From Balanoglossus misakiensis (lineage: Eukaryota > Hemichordata), in NCBI GenBank assembly GCA_040954595.2, contig CM082584.2:992001-1056000 (forward strand): a DNA stretch of 64,000 nucleotides, given 5' to 3'. Each line of letters opens with the position of its first letter. Position 1 is the stretch's first letter. The notes beneath the pieces were generated by a model. The model saw only the letters and a list, made by a program, of their open reading frames with translations, ran no database searches and was not told the DNA's origin. Of this stretch, positions 12,262 to 25,100 are shown in pieces. The translations under genes and the position numbers were made by a program.

Positions 12262-13157
12262 GTAAGTTAACTAAACCAAAGCAATCTCCACCCTGCAACT
12301 TCCCCAGCACTTACTATCTGCATGCAAGTTGTGAACTTTTAATTTAGTATTCATTACAGAAACATTTCAGTCCTACAATTCACATGCATCTTATTTTCGT
12401 CAACACCAACTTATACAAAATATGATTTAACCATCTTGTTCTCATTTCTCTCCAATGTACAGAAAGCAGTAGCCTGGATGGATTTACAGAGAGAGAGGCT
12501 AGTACACGGCACTCATGTGGACATGCACTACCACATATCATATCTCAACGGGACTTCGGTTGTCGCTGTAGTATTTAACCCAAGTTTAACTGTGACACCC
12601 ACGTCCATACATGGCAAGGTTTTCTCTCCCAAAAGTTTCAGTTTGGCATCCCAGTTACCATCAGTTGCGCTTTCTCCATGCCTTCTAAGTTGAATGCGAT
12701 TTACCATCACCGGATTCATACTGTGGTGCAAAGACAATTAAAAACATCGATTGTAAGTCATTTAGTAGTGATACCATTGTTACCAAACCTCGTTTTAAAA
12801 TACATGTAATCTGTACTCGAAACTATCATTTTTTCTTTCTTTCTAGAATATGACTTGTGAGCGAGTGCCGCGTTTAAATTGATACTGAGAATAAACACCG
12901 CTAATCGACGATAAAATCAACGTATTTTCAAATGCAAGTGAACGCATGGAGGCGGCCATATTGAATTTAGGTTACATCCCAAGACATTCCGACTGGGCTT
13001 CAGGTGGATTCGGGAAAGGTCTCTAAAACATAATCGGTCATCCAGTTTTGTATACTAAATTTCTAAAAATGTAGGACATGGGAGGTTAACATACCCACAA
13101 TGACTACACACAAAAAAGGGCCCAGGCGTTTCGGGGTGCGATTGTTACATACCTTAG

Positions 13158-13480
13158 CTCCATCATCTGCAACCAGCCAAGGCATGGCTGTGAAATTGCG
13201 CGTCATGGAGGATGTCGAGATCCGGAATTCCGCCAACGGGAAACTGTTTAGCGTGCCTTGTATGCAGCACGATGGCAACGTTCTGGAACTTAAATTCTGG
13301 AAAGAAAATCCGAAGTGGCTGAACAGATTACAGAAGGGAGAATACGTACAGCTCCGCAACTTTTCCACTGGAAGAGATAATACCATTTGCCTCTATGATA
13401 GAGCAAAGGCCGGGGATGCCATTACGCCGTTAAACCTGAAATATAGATTGAGAGTGGATATTGCTTTACACAATTTTTGA
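13158..13480 (+). CDS. Coding-like terminal exon, possible OB-fold, function unknown
   Basis: An open segment after the acceptor TTACATACCTTAG runs 107 codons to a TGA at 13478-13480. It reads like globular protein, with LFSVPCM, LELKFWKENPKWLNRL and KGEYVQLRNFS in order. The pattern of short beta-strand-like runs with a Trp/Phe core, then LKGE-type and V-LRN motifs, recalls nucleic-acid-binding OB folds such as RPA. That is an inference from pattern only. The left-arm copy has a stop at the equivalent of codon 66. It could equally be a fragment of a transposon-encoded protein. Confidence 0.35.
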
Positions 13481-14558
13481 ACATTGAAGTAAAGTATTAG
13501 AATGATGGAGTCCGATAGAAAAAGTGAGTTGGTAATTTCGGCATCCGACTTCGTTATTAAAATGGAAAGATTTGCGATTTGAGATTCGGTTACCATTTGG
13601 AAGTTTGAAAGGAAATATTTCATTCAAGTACAGTGGCAACTACTGGATTATGGAGAATATTTGAAATGTTGATGAACGGAGACCTATTAGAATCAATGAA
13701 AACCTACCTTTATTGGTGTTACGGTTACAACACCTGACAGACCGCTGGTCTGCGTCCGTTCGATTTTGAGCTCCTAGCTCTTGTGGAGACATGCGGAGGT
13801 ACAGCGGGTTTATTGTTTTTTTGTAAAACCATAGTTAAACTCCAAAAATCTTCTTCTCCAGAACGAGCGATGACTGAGTCGCAAGATTCGGGGAGTATGG
13901 TCACTACACTGATGTCTATCAAGTTTGCAAAGAGCATTGTGATTGGTCGAAGATTATGGCGGCCATATTGGATTTTGTAAAAAACAGAGAAAAATTGAAA
14001 TTCCTTTTTCTAGTCCAAAAATTGATAGCATACAAATTCTTTTTATGGATATCAATCGTCATGTGACTAAAATATATAACAATTTTTTGGCGATTTTTCA
14101 CATGACCTTTGACCTAATTATCACGCGTTATTATTTCTGCATATCTAATTCCAGGCTAACCTATAGGGCTAGAGGTTTGGTTTTTGATGAATGTGGATTA
14201 GTGTGTGATCAAAATATTTTGCTACTTTTCATGACCCCTTTGACCTCTGCTGACCTCATTAATTATGCACATACCTAATTACAGGCGAACCAATAGAGCT
14301 AGAGTTTTGGTTTTTGTTGGACATGGCCCACTCTGGGGTCAAAAGTATGGGTAAAAAAAAATTGCCCAAATGTTGGGTGACCTCAGGTGACCTTTGACCT
14401 ACTTCACCCTATTTCAGCAGCAAAAATACACACATCCTTGTTATGTCATGAGATAATACATCCGATAGAAAATTCTGTTTCTTCTCATTCATACTGTGCA
14501 TATATAATTCAAGATCAGCGCTTGGGCCCAACAATGCTGCTCGCAGCTTTAATTCTTC

Positions 14559-15720
14559 TTCTTCTTCTTCTTCTTCCGAGAAATTCGGCCAGGTAGATCT
14601 TGAAAACCGCTGCACCTTGGGGGCTGAAACTTGGTAGGGTGATAGGGGCCAATGAGTAGACGTGCAGTGGCTCGTGAATATTTAATTAGTCACGTGACCT
14701 GGCGGCCATATTGCATTTCCTGACAATCGTTAAACGAGTCCTTCTCAAAAACTACTGGGCCGATCGAGTTCAAATTTGGTGTACAGGTAGCCTACCTTCT
14801 GTCCATCATTTTGCTACAATTGTTTTTCTGAAAAACTACTTAAAACTTTAAAAATCTTCTTCTCCAGAACCAGCGATTGCCGAGTCACAGGATTCGGGGT
14901 ATGTGGTCACCTAACCTATGTTTATCAAGTTTGCGAAGCGCACTGTGATTGGTCGATCGTTATGGCGGCCATGTTGGATTTTCGGAAAACCATTGAAAAA
15001 TGAAAATTCTGTTTTGTAGCCAAAATGTTGACAGCACGTAAATTCTTTTTTTTGGATATGAGTCATCATATGACCGGAAGTTGTTACAATTTTTCGGGGC
15101 AATTTTGACATGACCTTTGACCCAGTTTTAAAACAACTAATTATATATGCATATCCCCATACCTCCTCTTGTAAAAGCACCACAGTCATGAATTTTGTGG
15201 ACATGGGTACCAATGCTGCCAGGACATGACACAACTATTTTGGTAATTTTGGCAATGACCCTTGACCTATTTCTGAAACATCATTTTTCTGCATATCTAA
15301 TTCCAGGCTAACCAATAGGGCTAGAGGTCTGGTTTTAGTTGGACATGGCCCACTCTGGGGTCAAAATTTTATGCCCAAATTTTGGGTGACCTTGGATGAC
15401 CTTTGATCTAATTTCCCATATCTCAGCATCCACAGCAGTTAGAGTCCTGGCTTTTGGAGGGCCGATGGAGCAGATATGGAGTCTTACACAAGACCTCATT
15501 AATTATGCGCATACCTAATTCTAGGCGAACCAATAGAGCTAGGTGTTTGGTTTTTGTTGGACCTAGACTAGTATGGGGTCTGATTTTTTTGCCCAAATTT
15601 GGGGTGACCTCAGGTGACCTTTGACCTACTTTCCAATATCTTGGTATCCACAGCAGATACAGCCTTGGCATTTGCTTGTTACCATGGGAACCGCTTGTGC
15701 CAAGCCAACGCTGCTTGCAA
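14559..15720. repeat. Inverted copies of the DR1-containing repeat family
   Basis: Begins with a (CTT)n tract and carries the same paragraphs as 1-4.3 kb in reverse orientation: TGACCTTTGACCT at 15615-15627, GGCGGCCATATTG near 14702, TCACGTGACCT near 14691, and repeated AGGCTAACCAATAGGGCTAG phrases. More diverged from the 1-4.3 kb units than those are from each other. No coding potential seen. The last part (15620-15960) is unique-looking intron or flank before the first receptor exon. Confidence 0.75.
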
Positions 15721-15965
15721 GTTTAATTGTATTTTGCATTTTCTCACGGTGGCGACCATATTCCTTTGCGGCGAAGATTTATTATTTGTCTGGTTTAAAC
15801 TTGCATATGCACTCATACTTAGGGTTCATAATACTTGTACATAGTTCAGTGCATACTTCTGTATGGGCTAAAGGTGGTGCAGTTTGAAAAAAGTGTGATA
15901 ATTTCCCAAAAGTACCAGCTGATGCACCGATTTATGTCTAATCTCTGTTTTGAATTTCTTGGCAG

Positions 15966-16166
15966 CTTAACCCAAGTTGATAGTACCCTTCTTGTCCTGG
16001 ACAGAAGTCTATCTGTCAGTACAAATGGTGTAACCGTATCAGTTGATGACAACTCGTGGCATAATGTTGTCATGGTAATTGAAGAAGGCATTGTGGCAGT
16101 TTACTTGAATGGTGTTGCAGTAACATCACCCCTTCCATCCTGGACAGGTATCGCTGACTCAGAAAA
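15966..16166 (+). CDS. Receptor exon: LamG/pentraxin-type domain, first half
   Basis: Acceptor TTGAATTTCTTGGCAG, donor AAAA|GTAAGT, entering and leaving in phase 2. Encodes LSVSTNGVTVSVDDNSWHNV and then VVMVIEEGIVAVYLNGV. The NSWHNV plus V-YLNG signature is the conserved 'W-H-V ... Y-NG' core of LamG and pentraxin jelly-roll domains. The domain's N-terminal strands must come from an exon that is not visible here. Confidence 0.8.
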
Positions 16167-19100
16167 GTAAGTTGCTAGTGGAACTCCGAACATTTTTAAC
16201 TCCTACAAAGCCATAGAAAATTGTCATCATCACATGTTAAAATTCTATATTTTCCTATACTGTCAAGTTTTCCCAAGCCTCAAGAGAAGTGAACCATTTA
16301 TTTGTGAAGCAGTTATCTTGTTTATAACTTATCTGCTAGGTAGCTTGTCTTACTCCTACATGACAATACAATATCATCATAACATGTTGCGACTTACAAC
16401 AAAACTGGCCAAAAAAATCAAGGGAGCAAACTATGGACATCAGCAAAGCTATCTTCGTGGCACTTTCAAATTCAAACTTATGCGGAACGATACTGATTTT
16501 CACAGTTTATTTTTGACAACTTCTTACCAGCACTTTTAATGAATTCATTATTCTCTTGTTTTTCAACAGCTGTATGGTAATTCTTGGTCAAAGCTATGAC
16601 GAAAATGGACTCCTTGACAACTATTTTAGCTTCCATGGTGATGTTACACAGATGAATGTATACGATTATGTATTGACTCCTGTTGAAATCCAGAGTCTGG
16701 CTTTGAACTGTTCACAAAGTCCACTTGGCAATCATGTCATGTGGGTTGAAATGGATCAAGAGTTATTGGGTAGTGTGGTCAAAATCCAGCCATCAGCTTG
16801 TGGAAGTACCAGGTGCCCAATTGGTTACTCTGGTTCACCATGCACACCTGTTGGTAAATAGCCTTATCATATGCTCATGCTGATATCACCTCCTCCTAGT
16901 GACGTTTAACGTGAATATCACCACGTTTAGTGTGAAATATCACCGGTGATATTTCACACTAAACGTCATCATTTCTTGCGCTTATACCCGGAACTATGTT
17001 CATGAAAATGGCGACCTTAAAATGTAAACAAACATAACCCGATACAGGGCCCGGTTTCATGAGATTTGACATACCGGTAGTCAACATCGAAATTCATGGG
17101 GTTCTGATGGCCACGGACATGTCTTATAAATAAAGGATTTATCTTGGTGATTGATTTGGAAAACAAACGATTATTAGTTACACACGTAGAAAAAATATGA
17201 CAACGTCACGTCAACACTGTGCGTCACGCGCGCGAGCAGTTGTCCAGGTGACCGGTCTGTTTACGTTCATTACGGTCGTTTACCAAATAAAGATAACCCG
17301 AAAATGTTCACAATTATACCTTCTTCAGACTTTTTTTTGTAGTTTTCAGTAAAATAAACAACTACATTTTTTATGGTTACGTTTTAAAAACAATTCAACA
17401 CTAAAATGAAAACCCGGTCAATAAAAAGTGGATGCCTACGGCAAAATTTACTCACTTCCTAAATAGACATCGCAATGGAAGCATTCAATGACCCGGAGAT
17501 GCAGGAAATTTTCCAACTTGCTGAGTTATTGTGTCAAGATGAAACTGATACTGCTGTACCCGAACAAAATCAGCAACAACAGCAAAATCAAAATCGGTAT
17601 GTGGAATTTAATGATGGCGATTTGGACGACTTTGTGGACCAGCAAAAAAAGAAGAATACCGTAAGGAGTACGAACACGGCAGTGAAGCAGTTTCAGGAAT
17701 GGTTGTCGAGTATGCGCCCAACAGAAACTCGTCGTATAGTTGATATGCCACCCCAAGATCTGGATAGCCACCTTGCTGCATATTTTGTTGGAGCCAGGCA
17801 GAAAAATGGTGAGCAGTATGAACCCGATACTTTGACGAGCTATCAGCGGGGAATCGAGCGTTATCTGCAGGACAACGGTTACCCGGTCTCCATCATCCGT
17901 GACAATGAATTCCAACGCTCCCGAAAATGCCTCTCAGCAAAAAGAGTTGAACTAAAAAAACAGGGACGGGGAAATAAGCCACAAGCTGCCGAAGTGCTTA
18001 CAGATGAAGAAGAACAACTTTTAATTGAACGAGGATTTGTCGGTCGATCGACTCCCGAAGCAGTTTGGATGAACAACACCAAGATGTTGGGCTTTCGCGG
18101 TGGCCAAGAAAACCGGGAATTGAAATGGGGGGATATCAAGCTCAAAAAGACGGCCGACCACAAAGAATATATCGAATTCAATGAAAGGGAGACTAAGACC
18201 AGATTTGGACAGGCTGGTGCAAAACCACGACCCTTCAACCCCAAAATCTTCGCAACTCCCGAGAAGCCAGACACATGTCCCATAGCCACATACAAGGAGT
18301 TCGCTAATCGTCGCCCCGTTGAGATGAATACCCCAGACAGCCCCTTCTACTTGGCAATCAATTATTCGCCCTCATCAACCATATGGTTTAAGAAATCCCC
18401 TATGGGAAAGAATAAGTTGGCAACAGTCATCCAAAGTATGAGCGATAAAGCAGGCATCAGAGGGAAAAAAACCAATCACAGCATGAGAAAAACAGCCATC
18501 ACGAAATTGCTGCATGCAGGCATTCCACCGACCCAAGTACAACAGTTATCGGGCCACAGTCAGCTGCAGTCGGTCAACAACTACGCCACCGCCTCGCTCA
18601 GGCAGCAGGAAGAGATGTCAAACATCCTCGCTCCAGGTTCATCCAAACAAGTCGAAAATCGCGCAATTTCTAGTTCCGTCAGTTCAAACACGTGTCAGAT
18701 GGAAGCGGCGACAACGGGTGGTATATTTAGCGACGCAGTTATATATGGCGGCTCGTTTAATATCTATGTTTCAAACGCGACGTCGACGGGATCATCATCT
18801 ATGACACAGACCCCACCACCGTACAAACGCCGCCGCCGTGCAGTCATTTATGACTCTCCGTCCTCATCAGAAAATTCCCAGGAATGATCAGACTTTGAGA
18901 CTCTTTTTGAACTTTGAAATGAATAGCCTCTGGCTTTATTTGCAATTTAACTGATTTCAAACCGATTTTAAATTCATGACGTTCACTTGTTGTTGCACCC
19001 CTAAAAAAATGTGTTCGATTCAATTTTCAAACATTTTGTTGTTTTGCATGATAGAGAGCGGTTGACCTCCTTTGACAATTTACTATTTAAAAACATCTTT

Positions 19101-22100
19101 GACTTACCGATGTTGTCGTTTCCTACCGTTATTTAACATCTTTACAGTTATCCTCATATTTTTATATCACCGCTACGCTACACTTAAAAATGGCGCGTCA
19201 TGTCAACATGAATGAAGCCGATTTACAATGTTAATAAAATATCAATGCGCTAAGCGGAATAAAATAATTCATTAAAATTAAAGTGTTCTCGCTTTATTTT
19301 TTCATTTTTCTTGTAAATTCCGAAGTTTGAGCATATGATAAACCTCATATTATTCATTACTATCAAACAATTTTATGCATAATCTGACGAGGAGAAATTG
19401 GGTCATATTCACAGAGTTGATTAATCCTAAATCCTTACTTTAACACAGCTCTCCTTGTAATGTTGTGTCTGTCCAGGGAAAACTGTGTGAAATTTTGAGT
19501 AGTTTTTCCTGTGTACATTCACCAGCCCCTAGCTGCTGTGTGTTGTACTCCAATCACACAGCCTGCAATCTCCCTACTTTAGGAAGTATAGGGAATCATC
19601 ATCTGCCCATGCCTGTATCGCTCACTCTTTTTGTTTCTACCGTACATGTATTTAACACTGAATGTAATGATACTATTCACAACCACCATCACCATCATCA
19701 TCATCATAATCATCATCACCACCACCACCACCACCATCATCATCATCATCGTCATCATCATCACCATCATCATCATCAGTTTCTGCTGTTCCAAGAACTA
19801 GGCTTATCATGAGTGTAATTGATCATATCAGTTATTATGCCTATGGATACCATCTCATGACTCTTGTCCTATCTTGTAGTGTTTCTTGACAGTGATCTAG
19901 TCTATTCACATGTATCAGAAAACAAGCACTTAACAATATCTGGATTTCTCATGAATATGTGACAGATATTAACATCTAGTAGTGCATTTACCTAAATGTA
20001 CCAGTGTATGCATAGGGGATGTGGACCAGTTGTTTAATTTACAAACATTTGTTATTCTTTCATTTTTTTTTCTTCAGATAAACACGCTCCTGAAGTCATT
20101 TACTGTCCCAATACGACCCGTATAATTAGTCCTAATAGCTTGACAACAGGAGTATGGCAGGAGCCTATATTTACAGATGATGTCGCCATTGCCAATGTGA
20201 CACAAACCTACACAATGGGTAAGTTTCCTATAAAATATCATTTCTGATTATAGATAATATATAACATTCACACTAACTAAGTTTTTTTTATCGGGGTGGG
20301 GTGGGGAGTTGATCTAAACAGAAACCAACAAGCTGAGACAACTTTCCTAAGATTATGGTCAGTATGAAGCATACTGGTACAGTTTATTCTTGTGGCCGTT
20401 ACTCATATATGGCTAGCACATCCTATGTGCGACAGATGATCTTGCTTCCAAGTATTAAAGCCTTAATTGCTGATACTATTACCATATGTTTATAGGCCCT
20501 TTCCTCGATCCCAGGGCAGTACAATGAAGTTAAAACTCGAAAGCATTTGTGTTTGCACGTAATTGTTTATTGGAAACAAAAGATTTGACCAACTGTTGAG
20601 CAAGGCCTTTAATCAGTAAAGTACTTAATATTCTCCACTACTACTGGGGATACCCATACCACAAATGTTGTGTTCTCTTACAATGGGCAGTTGAATAAAC
20701 GTGTGCGGCACCATATCTGTTTAGTATACATATCTTGTTCATGTTTATATGTACAGTCACAATCAGGAGTTGATAATATGCCTGTGTATACCCACCAGAT
20801 AGCTCACTTAAATGGACCATTCTAAGTTTGAAAAGAAAATCATGAAAAACATTCAAGAAACGGAAGCTATTTTGGCTTTAGCACCCATGCCTGTAATGAT
20901 GTGCATAATTTTGTTCTTACAGGTGACACCTTTTCCTGGGGAACCTACCAGATCAGCTATGTTGCTTCAGATACAGCTGGCAACAATGCACAGTGCAACT
21001 TTTTACTCTATGTACTGCGTGAGTGAATTTTTTTATCATTCATACATAAACTTTAAAAATTAATTAATATCTTGACAAATTGTCATCTCTACCCCTTGTT
21101 ATGTCTTGTCACATACTGTAAAACGGGACATTTTCGTGACAGAAAATATTTTGCAATATATCAAAAGAGGCAACTGTGACACGAGAATTAAATTTCCGCA
21201 TTCTAGTATTTTACTAACTACTCTGTTATCTCTGAAAAACATTTTATGCGACTTTATTTTCTTCTTCTTTTTTGACGAAGTTTGGGAAAATTTGCCGTTT
21301 TACAGTAATATGATTGCATCATTATCACTTTTGTCCCTATGTTACTATCAAAAATTATAACAACATCATTCAGAACATACAAGGACACTCAAACCCGTCT
21401 AAAACAAACCCTGTCTAATCGGGAAACCTCTCTTCAACCAACAGCTTTTCCTAGTCCCTTTTACATAGAAACATGTTAATGTGTTGGTGTTCTGTTTAAA
21501 AGATTTGACTGTGTAATAAATATGGGTGTCACACATACACCATTAAGACAGTTCTGAAGCATCTCAGAATTGATACTGTCTTAAAAAAACATGTGTGGAC
21601 GGTGTAAGTGGTCCTGAAACGTCTCAGATTTTAGACGGCTCTGCCAGCCAGACCTGAGCCGGTGTAAGGATTAACACCTCTCCGCAACCCATTGTCTATG
21701 GGGCCGAGCCTCAGCGCCCATACATAAACTTTGTGTGTGTGGACACAACATGACTCAAAGGATTAATGCTCTGTGGTTAGAACTGGCAAATAGTGTCTCA
21801 AATTTTACCCTGTGTGAACCTGGTAAAAGAGGCATTGTGCCCTAGTTGCTAGGGTTGTGGGTTCGTTACCTAGACCTGGACATTTGGGTAGTATTTGCCT
21901 GTTGGATGATATATGAGACACAGACATTTGGGTAGTATTTGCCTGTTGGATGATAGATGAAATAAAATTAAAAAAATATATATAGACAAATAAACTGTGT
22001 TCTCCTTTCTTTTACATCATTTGATTGTGAAAAGCCAGCACCACCAGTTAAAGGTATTTCCATCTGTAATGAGTTTGAGTCGGGTGTGTTCTGTCAGGTG

Positions 22101-25100
22101 GATTGTTTACCAGGATACAAGTTTGCAAGCACCTTACTATCTCTGCCATAGTGAAGGATCTTTTAATCCTGAGAATCCAGACGAGGAATTCACCTTCCCT
22201 GGATGTTCAGGTGAGAAAAAAATGATTTGGTATCAGTAAAGAAATATAATCAGGTTGCACATGCACATTCAGAAAATTCTCCAAAGAGAGAGAGTTGTGA
22301 GAGGGGGTATTCCAGCATTGAGACAATTTTCTTTTAGTTATAAATGAAAAGAGAAATATGAGTAATGCAAATTCTTGCTTTACAGTATGTCAAGGTTGTG
22401 ATTACAGGTAGATAATTTGTTAACATCATATCTGCTTACCCCAATATAAAGCTCCAGTACATTTGAGCTATTTTCTTAATATTTTGTTCTGGGTAAGCAG
22501 CTGTAACTTTCCTGATTGGCTAAGCGGTTTCGCAGTCTAAGTCAATACATCGTTCGCTAGATTGAAAATTGCATCTTTAACAAAATTTGTTTGTTTGTAT
22601 TGTTCTACTGCAGCTCCTGGGAAGACTCAACGTGGAGTGAATTGTGGCGTGTCATACAATTCACAGGCTGGTACATGTAACAATGGTGTCATCCAGCAAT
22701 TGAGGATCAGTTTTATGAACACTATCAACTATCTGAATGATTTGTTTGGTATTTGTGGCGGTGAATGCAACTTTGATGACCTTGAAATAACCTGCGGCGC
22801 CTCAAACCGAAGAAAGAGACAGGCTGATACTCAGCTTGTGGTTCAGTTCAGTTTCACAACCAATGCGTGAGTAGTAATTGTTATTTTTCGAGTATTTCAT
22901 TCCCCTTCTGTTCTATTGAAATGACTTTGGTGACATGTCTAGGGTACTGATCCCAGGCTGTGTGAGGACCAGCTCTGTATTCCCTATACAGCTGGTGTTT
23001 GCATTATTGCAAAATATTCCATTCATGCAAGTGAAAACAAATTATTTTGTGTCTTAACACTCAAACATTTTCAGTTTTTGGCAACCCCATCATTTCTGCC
23101 CACCTTCCTTCATGTTGCGGCATCCTGTATTCTAAAGATTCATGCATTCGAAATATACTGCAAAACGTGTTATTTTCGCGAGCAGTAAATTTCTGCAAAA
23201 CATGTGCTGGTCAAAAAAACGTTAAAATAAAAAGTTGTGTAAAATGTTTTTGGAGATAATGATGCAGTTAGTGAAATACGAGAACTCGAAAATTCGTCCT
23301 CACGTAACAGTCGCCTCTTTTAATATCGCGAAAATTTCCTGTCGTGAAAACAACTCAGTTTACAGTACACACTTCTGGTTGGTATTGTAATGTGGCATAT
23401 GTAAGAATTTTTTGCCTGTTGTTTTATCCATTAGCTCTGCTGATGCTGCAGCTGTAGTTATTGAAGATGCAGTCAAGAATGGTCCTTTTGATACAGCTGA
23501 ATATTCGGTCGACGCTGAGACATTACAAGTTGAAAGTACAATATTCTGTTCCAATGGTAGTGTTCTTGTTGGAGAAGAATGTGGTGAGTGCCTATACTCC
23601 TCAGTTGTTATGTACTTTAACCCTTTCACTCCCAGTTTCCTCTATAGAGGTCAAACCTTACAATAGAAAACAATTGGTTTGGACTGAACCATGGTGGTGA
23701 AAGGATTAAAACTGTGTCCAAAATTAATATTATAAAAAGGTATAGATGTTAATATGTTTTTATCGCCTGATATGACCTGTTAGGTGGGGCGTATTGCTGC
23801 GAGTGTGGTTGTGAGTCGCAGTGTACAAATTAAAGACAAGTGTGAGTGGTAAATACAACCCAACCAAGAGGTGATATAAGGAAATAATTGATTTGATATG
23901 CTCATACCAAGGAGGGACAAAGTCTCTTTCTCGCTGCCCTTTTTCCATTAATTATGTTTGATAGAAGACACAGTTAATGTTATTCTACATGTGGATATAT
24001 AGTGAATCAACATTCAACCACACACAACTGCAATCCCACTTGTAGACACAAGAGTGAAAAACTGGCCAAAATGAATGCTGTGTGTTACAATTGTAGTTGT
24101 GTTTTAAACCATTAATGCATAATGATCAGTACATGAACAATGTATACATCTGCCTTCAACATTTTGTATTTCCACAGTATTGTGTCCTGAAGGGTCGTAC
24201 CATGACACTGAGCTGAGTCAGTGCCATCCTTGTGCAATTGGATATTATCAACCCCTTGAAGGACAAACAGCATGCAATGCCTGTCCAAATAATGGAGTCA
24301 CCAGGGGAAAGAGATCATTATCCATCTTGCAGTGTTTTGGTATGTATAACAGAAGGCAATATCTCCTCCTCGTCCACAGCCATAGCCTAGTATCTAGCCG
24401 TATTTTGTCCGCTTTGCTTCCAAAACTAGCGTCTAGCCTCACTCATGCCACTGGCCCGATAAAACCCCATACCCCTTGCCGGGAATTGTGACGTATATAT
24501 CAAATTATTGTGGTGTGATCCAATATGGAAAGAATGACAATTGGAATGTTCATCTCTTTGGTTGAAAAAATAATTTTTCAACAATGATGTCTATTGCAGA
24601 GAGGTGCGATGTTGGTCACTACTTTGACAACGGGACTTCTCAGTGCCAAAGCTGCCCCATTGGATTCTGGCAATCAGAAGAAGGAAAGTTTGTGTGTAAT
24701 ACTTGCCCAAAGGGAATGCTTACATTAGTTGAAGGAGCTACTGATGAGTCACAATGTCAGGGTAGGTACTTGTGTTATTTGCTATTCTTGACTATCAATC
24801 ACATGATCTGGCCATGTGACGTACCCATGGCGTTATCATTTGTAAGTGACAGGCAAGCAATATTTCGGCATCCAGTAAACTTTTTTCCGAGTAGGTTTTT
24901 ACTTAAGAACCGCCAGATATGTAACATATTCAACAGTTTAACAAATTCACGTGAGTGAAAAGCAGATAATCGTGAATATCAAAAAATTAATCTTCTCAAT
25001 TACAGAGGTATGTAAATCAGTGGGAGTCCAACTTAGTGTCAATGGGTCTTGTGAGTCGTGTCCCATGGGAACCTATCAATCAAATGCTGAACTTCAGCCA

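Larger units (their letters stand above)
10745..14558 (-). repeat. Right arm of giant inverted repeat
   Basis: Reverse complement of 4754-8555. The outer end (GCAGCTTTAATTCTTC) is followed by a (CTT)n tract, whereas the left arm is followed outward by the hairpin array, so the arms diverge sharply at that point. The exon-like segments at 11941-12005, 12115-12261 and 13158-13480 are in this arm and are more open than those in the left arm. Confidence 0.9.
16864..19341 (+). mobile_element. Crypton-like tyrosine-recombinase DNA element in an intron
   Basis: A 2.48 kb insertion between the second and third visible receptor exons. It is bounded by a perfect 14-bp inverted repeat, TTATCATATGCTCA at 16864-16877 and its complement at 19328-19341. 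It contains one intact 470-codon recombinase frame on the same strand as the host gene, a 44-bp perfect palindrome near the left end and an AATAAA at 19233-19238. Cryptons are mobilised by a tyrosine recombinase and normally have no terminal inverted repeats, so the boundaries are tentative. No target-site duplication is evident. Confidence 0.7.

Noticed and set aside
15614-15887. Two overlapping frames just before the first receptor exon
   Set aside because: They begin inside the DR1 repeat family and have no LamG-like sequence or donor in phase with 15966.
19465-19812. Poly-His open frame
   Set aside because: Produced by the CAT/CAC microsatellite within an intron.
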